Shown: piece by piece, positions 58,785 through 64,000 of the stretch
How positions within the stretch are numbered: position 1 is the first letter of the stretch
Layout: every line of letters starts with the position of its first letter
DNA from: Sweltsa coloradensis
Taxonomy: Eukaryota > Arthropoda > Insecta > Plecoptera > Chloroperlidae
Direction: 5' to 3'
Assembly (NCBI GenBank): GCA_024449915.1
Contig: JAMZAV010001043.1
Coordinates: 62,001-126,000, forward strand
Length of the DNA: 64,000 nt
Position numbers and translations under genes: made by a program
Notes under the pieces: model-generated
What the model was told of the DNA's origin: nothing
The model's input: the letters and a program-made list of their open reading frames with translations, nothing else
Databases searched by the model: none

Positions 58785-61700
58785 AAAACGACAAAATTCT
58801 GAGTTCGGGATGCCTTATTCTTGGTGCCTTGGTGGAGGTGCGGGTTTGTATCCGACTCCCCCCAACACACAATAAACACGTTCTGTCACATCCCCGTTGT
58901 TGGGTTATTTAAAACGACAATATTCTGTGTTCAAGGATCGCCCCATTCTGGTGGGGGTGCCGGGTTTTTGTTCTACTCCCCCGACCACAAAAATAAAAAA
59001 GTTTTACATCCCTTTTTGTTGGGTTTATAAAAGACAATATTCTGATGTTCAAGGATCGCCCCCATCTTTTGGAGGGGCCGGGTTATTGTATCCTACTTCC
59101 CGACCACCAAAAAACACGTTCTTCACATCCTTTTTGTTGGGTTATAAACGACAATATTCTGATGTTAAGGATCGCCTCATTTTGTTGGAGGTGCGGGTTA
59201 TTGTATTACTCCCTGACCACACAATAAAACTTTGTCACATCCTTTTTTGGGGTTATATAAAAACCCAAAATTTGTGTTCAAGGATCCCTTTATTCTTGGG
59301 GGAGGTGCCGGGTTTTTATCCTACTCCCTGACCCCAAATAAAAACTTTGTACATCCTTGTTTTTTGGGTTATAAAAACGACAAAATTTTTGATGTTAAGG
59401 GCGCCCATTTTTTGTGGGTGCCCGGGGTTTTTGTATCCTACCCCCCTGACCCACAAAAACACGGTCGCCCAACCCTTTTTTTGGGTTATATAAAGAAAAA
59501 TCGAAAGTTTAAGGATCGCCTCATTTTTGTTGGGGTGCCGGGTTATGTATCCTATCCCTGACCACACAATAAAAAAGTCTTCACATCCTTTTTGTTGGGT
59601 TTTAAAAAAGACAATATTCGATGGGCAAGGGTCGCCCCAGTTGGAGGTGCCCGGGGTTTTTGATCCCACTCCCTGACCACACAATAAAACTTCTGTACAT
59701 CCTTGTTGTTGGGTTATAAAACGACAATATTCTTGTTCAAGGGCGCCCATTCTTGGTTGGGGTGCCGGGATTGTATCCCACTCCCTGACCACACAATAAC
59801 ACTTGTCCACCGGTTGTTGGGTTAATAAAAGGGGAAATTTGATGTTTAAGGATCCCTCATTCTTTTTTGGAGGGCCCGGGTTTATTGTACCTATCCCCCG
59901 ACCCCACAAAAACACGTTTTCCATCCTTGTTGTTTGGGTTTTTAAAAAACGAAATATTCTGATGTTAAGGATCGCCCCCTTTTGGTAGGGGCCGGTTATT
60001 GACCTCTCCCCGACCCACAATAAACACGTTCTGCACATCCTTGTTTTTGGTTAATAAACGACAATATTCGATGTCAAGGGTCCCCCCATTCTTGGTGGAG
60101 GGCCGGGGTTTTTGTTCCTACTCCCGACCACACAATAAATTCTGTCACATCCTTTTGTTGGGGTTTTAAAACGACAATATTCTGATGTTTAAAGGGTCGC
60201 CTCATTTTTGGTGGAGGTGCCGGGTTTGTATCCCACTCCCTGACCACAAATAAAAACGTTCGTCAATCCTTGTTGTTGGGTTATTTAAAGACAATATTCT
60301 GATGTTCAAGGAGCCTCCGCCTCATTCTTTGGGGAGGTGCCGGGGTTTTTTGATCCTACTCCCTACCACACAATAAACACGTTTGTCCATCCTTGTTTTT
60401 GGGTTAAATATAAACGACTTTTTCGGATTTCAAGGGTCGCCTCTTCTTGTTGGAGGTGGGGTTATTATCCTCTCCCGACCACACAATAAAAAACCCTTCG
60501 TCACTCTTGTTGTTGGGGGTTTTATAAACGACAAAAATTCTGTGTTCAAGGATCGCCCATTCTTGGTGGAGGTTGGCCCGGGGGTTTTTTGTATCCTACT
60601 CCCTCCAAAAAATAAAAAACGCGCAACCTTTTGGGGGGTATATAAAGACAATATTTTTTTGATGTTTTAAGGCCCCACTTGGGGGGGGCCTATTTTACCT
60701 ACCCCTGACCAAAATAAAACCTTCTGTCACATCCTTGTTGTTTGGGTTATATAAACGACAATATTTTGATGTTCAAGGTGCCCATTTTTTGTTTTGGGGG
60801 TGCCGGGTTTTTGTATCCCTCCCTGACAAACCCAAAAAACAGTTTTTGGGTCACATTTTTGGGTTTTTGGGTTTTATAAAACGCAAATTCTGAGTTTTAA
60901 AGGGTCGTCATTTTGGTGGAGGGCCGGGGTTTTGTACCTACTTTCCCGGGCCAACAATAACACGTTCTGTCACACCTTGTTTTTGGGTTTATATAAAGAC
61001 AATTTCTGATGTTCAAGGATCGCCTCATTTTTGGGGGGAGGTGGGCCCGGGTTTTTTGTACCTACTCCCCTGACCAACCCAAAAATAAACAGTTTCTGCC
61101 ATCCTTGTTGTTGGGTTATATAAACGACAATATTCGATGTTCAAGATCGCCTCATTCTGGTGGAGGTGCCGAGTTATTGTATCCCCTCCCTGAAACCACA
61201 CAATAAACACGTTTTGTCCATCCTTTTTTTGGGTTTTATAACGACAATATTCGATGTTCAAGGTCGCCTCATTTTTGGTGGAGGGGCCCGGGTTATTGTA
61301 CCCTCCCGACCACACAATAAAAAGGGTTTTGTCAATCCTTGTTGTTGGGGGTTTTAAAAAACGAAAATTTTGATGTTTTAAGGATCGCCTCTTTTGGGGG
61401 GAGGTGCCGGGTTATTTTAATTTTTACTCCCTGACCAAAATAAAAACAGTTCTGTCAATCCTTGTTTTTTGGGTTATATAAACGCAATATTCTGATGTTC
61501 AAGGATCGCCCTTTTTTTGGAGGGGGCCGGGTTTATTGTATCATATCCCTGACCCACAATAAACACGTTCTTCACATCCTTTTGTTGGGTTATATAAACG
61601 AAATATTCTGATGTTTTTAAGGATCGCCCATTCGTGGGGGCCGGGTTTTTTTGATCCCACTCCCGCCACACAATAAACACGTTCTGAAAAAATCCTTGTT

Positions 61701-63185
61701 GGGGGGTTATATAAACGACAATTTTTGAGTTAAGGATCGCCTCATTCTTTTTTTTGGAGGTCGGGTTATTGTTTTTTATCCACTCCCCGCCACACAAAAA
61801 ACCGGGGTTTTCACATCCTTGTTGTTTGGGTTAATTAAAAACGGCAATATTTTATGTTCAAGGGTGCCTCATTTTGAGGGGGGGGCCGGGGGTTTTTTGT
61901 ATCCTACTCCCCCACCACCAAATAAACACGTTCTGTCACATCCTTGTTTTTGGGTTATTATAATCGACAATATTCTGATGTTAAGGATTTTGCCTCATCT
62001 GTTGGAGGTGCCCGGGTTAATTGTACCACTCCCTACCACACAATAAACACGTTTGTCACTCCTTGTTTTTTGGGTTTTTATAAACGCAATATTCTGTGTT
62101 CAAGGACCCTCATTCTTTGGAGGGGCCGGGGTATTTTATCCCACTCCCGGGGCCCCACAATAAAAAAAAACGTTCGTCAAACCTTGTTGTTGGTTATATA
62201 AACACAATATTCTTTTTTTGTTCAAGGATCGCCCCCTTTTTGGTGGAGGGCCGGGTTATTTTATTCTACTCCCCGACCCAAATAAAACTTTTTCAATCCT
62301 TTTGTTGGGGTTTTTATAAAAAAAGACAAAAATTTGATGTTCAAGGATGCCTCATTCTTGGGGAGGTGCCGGGGTTTTTGTACCCACTCCCTGCCACACA
62401 ATAAACACTTCTGTCAATCCTTGTTGTTGGGTTATAAAACGAAATATTCTGATGTTCAAGGATCGCCCATTCTTGGTGGGGTGCCCGGGGGGATTGTATT
62501 CAATCCCTGACCCCACAATAAACACTTCTGTCACATCCTTTTTGGGGGGTTTTTAAACGACAAATTTGATGTTCAAGGATCGGGGCCCCATTCTTTTGGG
62601 GGGGGGGGACCCCCGGGGTTTTGGGGTTTTTTTTTTTTTTTTCTTTGGGGGCCCGGGGGTTTTTGTATCCTACTCCTGACCACACAATAAACACGTTTTG
62701 TCCATCCTTGTTGTTGGGTTATATAAACGACAATATTCTGATGTTCAAGGATCGCCCCATTTTTGGTGGAGGGGCCCTTTTTTGTATCCACCCCTGACCA
62801 CACAATAAAACACGTTTTGTCACATCCCTTTTTTTTGGGTTATATAAACGACAATATTCGATGTTTAAGGTCGCCTCATTCTTGTTTGGAGGGCGGGTTT
62901 GTATTACTCCCTGACCACACAATAAAAAACGTTTTCAATCCTTTTTTTTGGGTTATATAAACGACAATATTCTTTTTCAAGGGTGCCCCATTTTTGTTGA
63001 GGTGGGGTTTTTGTATCCCTTTGAAAAAATAAACACTTCTGCACACCTTGGTTGGTTTTTATAAACGACAAATTCTGATGTTCAAGGGTCGCCTATTCTT
63101 GTTGGAGGTGCGGGGTTTTTGATTCCCCCCTCCCTGACCACACAAAAACACTTTCTGTCCTCCTTGTTTTTGGGTTTTAAAAGAC
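58785..63185 (+). repeat. ~122-bp satellite array, about 37 copies
   Basis: The consensus unit contains ACACGTTCTGTCACATCC, TTGTTGTTGGGTTATATAAA, ACGACAATATTCTGATGTTC, AAGGATCGCCTCATTC, TTGGTGGAGGTGCCGGGTTA and TTGTATCCTACTCCCTGACC in that order. Observed spacing is 107-125 bases and I count about 37 units by the ATAAACGACAA block. Units differ chiefly by lost or gained bases in homopolymers. Frames up to 240 codons (59316-60038, minus) are read-throughs of the array in which indels keep the phase open, and are not genes. The GTGCCGGGTTATTGTATCC part vaguely resembles a tRNA T-arm, so a SINE origin is possible. Confidence 0.9.
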
Positions 63186-64000
63186 AAACGAGTCAAGTTT
63201 GTATTTTTGGGGGGCCGGGATGACCCCCCCTGACAAAATAAACGTTTTTACATTTGTTAAGTTTATCAAAAAACCCCCTGTCAATCGGAGGCATGTTTTT
63301 TTTTCTCTGAAGTAACACGCAAGACATGGATGTAAACTGAGCATAAGGTCCTTTTGTTTGTTGACACCACTGACATCGGACAAAACAAAAAAGTTTTTCC
63401 CGGATTTTCTGGGGGTTGGTGAATTTTACCGTATTAATCTTTGGATTTTTAAAATTTTTATCAACCCAGCATTTTTTCAAAGGGATTTTTGTATAAAGGA
63501 TTGCAACCAATTCCGAAATGCAAAATGGGCGGGGATTAAAAAATAAATTTTAAAACGAATCTGCTTGCCCGGGGGGGAATAAAGATTAATTTAATTTTAG
63601 GTGTAGTTTAACTTGGGGGATGAAATAAAACCCAAAAAAAAAGTGTTTTTTAATTTTTTTTTAAATGAACTGAAGAATTCATTTTTCAAGTAATACCATT
63701 TCTATGGGGGGGTTTGTGAAAATCCTACAAACCGAGTCTGTCGAAAAAAGCGGAAAATTTTGAAAAATTCAATAGGTGGAAGGAATGGCTGAAAAAAAGG
63801 AAAATTAAAAAAGAAGGGCTAACTACGGGAAAATTTTTTGGGAAAAGTTTGAAAAACATGCAAGAGTCTTTCCCTCCCGAACTAATACAAAAAATTCTGG
63901 GGGGGGGGGGGGCCCTTTAAAGTACTACCACACAAACCAAAGTAAATTTTCGTTTAAAAAATTTGTAATTTTCCAAATTTACTAGTTTTCGTTATATGAC
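63186..64000. other. Low-confidence sequence, no gene recognised
   Basis: There are abundant long homopolymers (GGGG, TTTTT, AAAAA) and a 14-base G run at 63899-63912. Overlapping frames of 62-105 codons show nothing recognisable. The texture suggests poor consensus quality. Confidence 0.4.

Noticed and set aside
59316..60038. 240-codon minus-strand frame, the longest in the window
   Set aside because: It is a translation of the ~122-bp satellite. The same phrases repeat every 36-41 residues and the phase is kept only by indels.
58785..63185. CRISPR-like array
   Set aside because: The repeats are contiguous with no unique spacers, and the genome is eukaryotic. It is an ordinary satellite.

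Overview
This is a repeat-dense, AT-rich stretch of an animal nuclear genome, probably a marine invertebrate. The support is indirect. It holds several tRNA-derived SINE families with tetranucleotide tails, many non-coding DNA transposons flanked by target-site duplications, Helitron-like elements with internal tandem repeats, and a kilobase-scale satellite. There is no dense coding. I cannot name the species or choose between mollusc, echinoderm, tunicate and similar lineages. Outside the satellite array no reading frame exceeds about 160 codons, and none resembles a known protein. The window looks intergenic or intronic, and I assign no gene with confidence. One 121-base exon-like segment (28013-28133, minus strand) is the best coding candidate.

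Layout. 0-9 kb: a small palindromic element (165-375), a tRNA-like SINE, the first Helentron-like element (subfamily A, 1668-2444), a hAT-like element carrying a few bases of a minisatellite (2664-3045), two subfamily B Helentron-like elements (4987-5631 and 7920-8664), a local 338-bp duplication with a 30-bp minisatellite (5664-6430), and a short TIR element with a perfect 9-bp target duplication (7263-7612). 9-19 kb: mostly unique AT-rich DNA, a cluster of inverted motifs (10769-11280), SINE pieces and a hAT-type MITE (16702-16938). 19-24 kb: a hAT-type element with six internal repeats (19970-20720), a perfect-ended palindrome (20898-21268), and a larger relative of the 2.7 kb element in which a 39-bp minisatellite has grown to about 22 units (21545-23066). 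24-33 kb: SINEs, a third Helentron-like 5' end, the exon-like segment, another subfamily A element (28221-29023) and a long-arm palindrome (30718-31165).

33.5-36.5 kb is one 2.9 kb non-coding element (33570-36463). It has about 147-bp terminal inverted repeats, a TTA target duplication and two unrelated internal tandem arrays. 37-51 kb holds simple repeats, a subfamily B element, two copies of a piggyBac-like MITE (39717-40200 and 49478-49979), SINEs and a hAT-type element with a nested SINE. 51.9-54.1 kb is a TIR element ending in CACTCAAAAAATT, with many subterminal ggtgt/acacc motifs. 54.5-55.6 kb is a hAT-type element with a subfamily A Helentron-like element inside it. From about 58.8 to 63.2 kb there is an array of about 37 copies of a roughly 122-bp satellite. 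Base quality appears to fall from about 58.5 kb to the end.

The common theme is non-autonomous transposons that carry their own short tandem arrays: 39, about 70-95, about 95, about 157, about 180-190 and about 290 bp units. These are plausible seeds of satellite DNA. The Helentron-like families and the 2.9 kb element are the strongest candidates for something undescribed.
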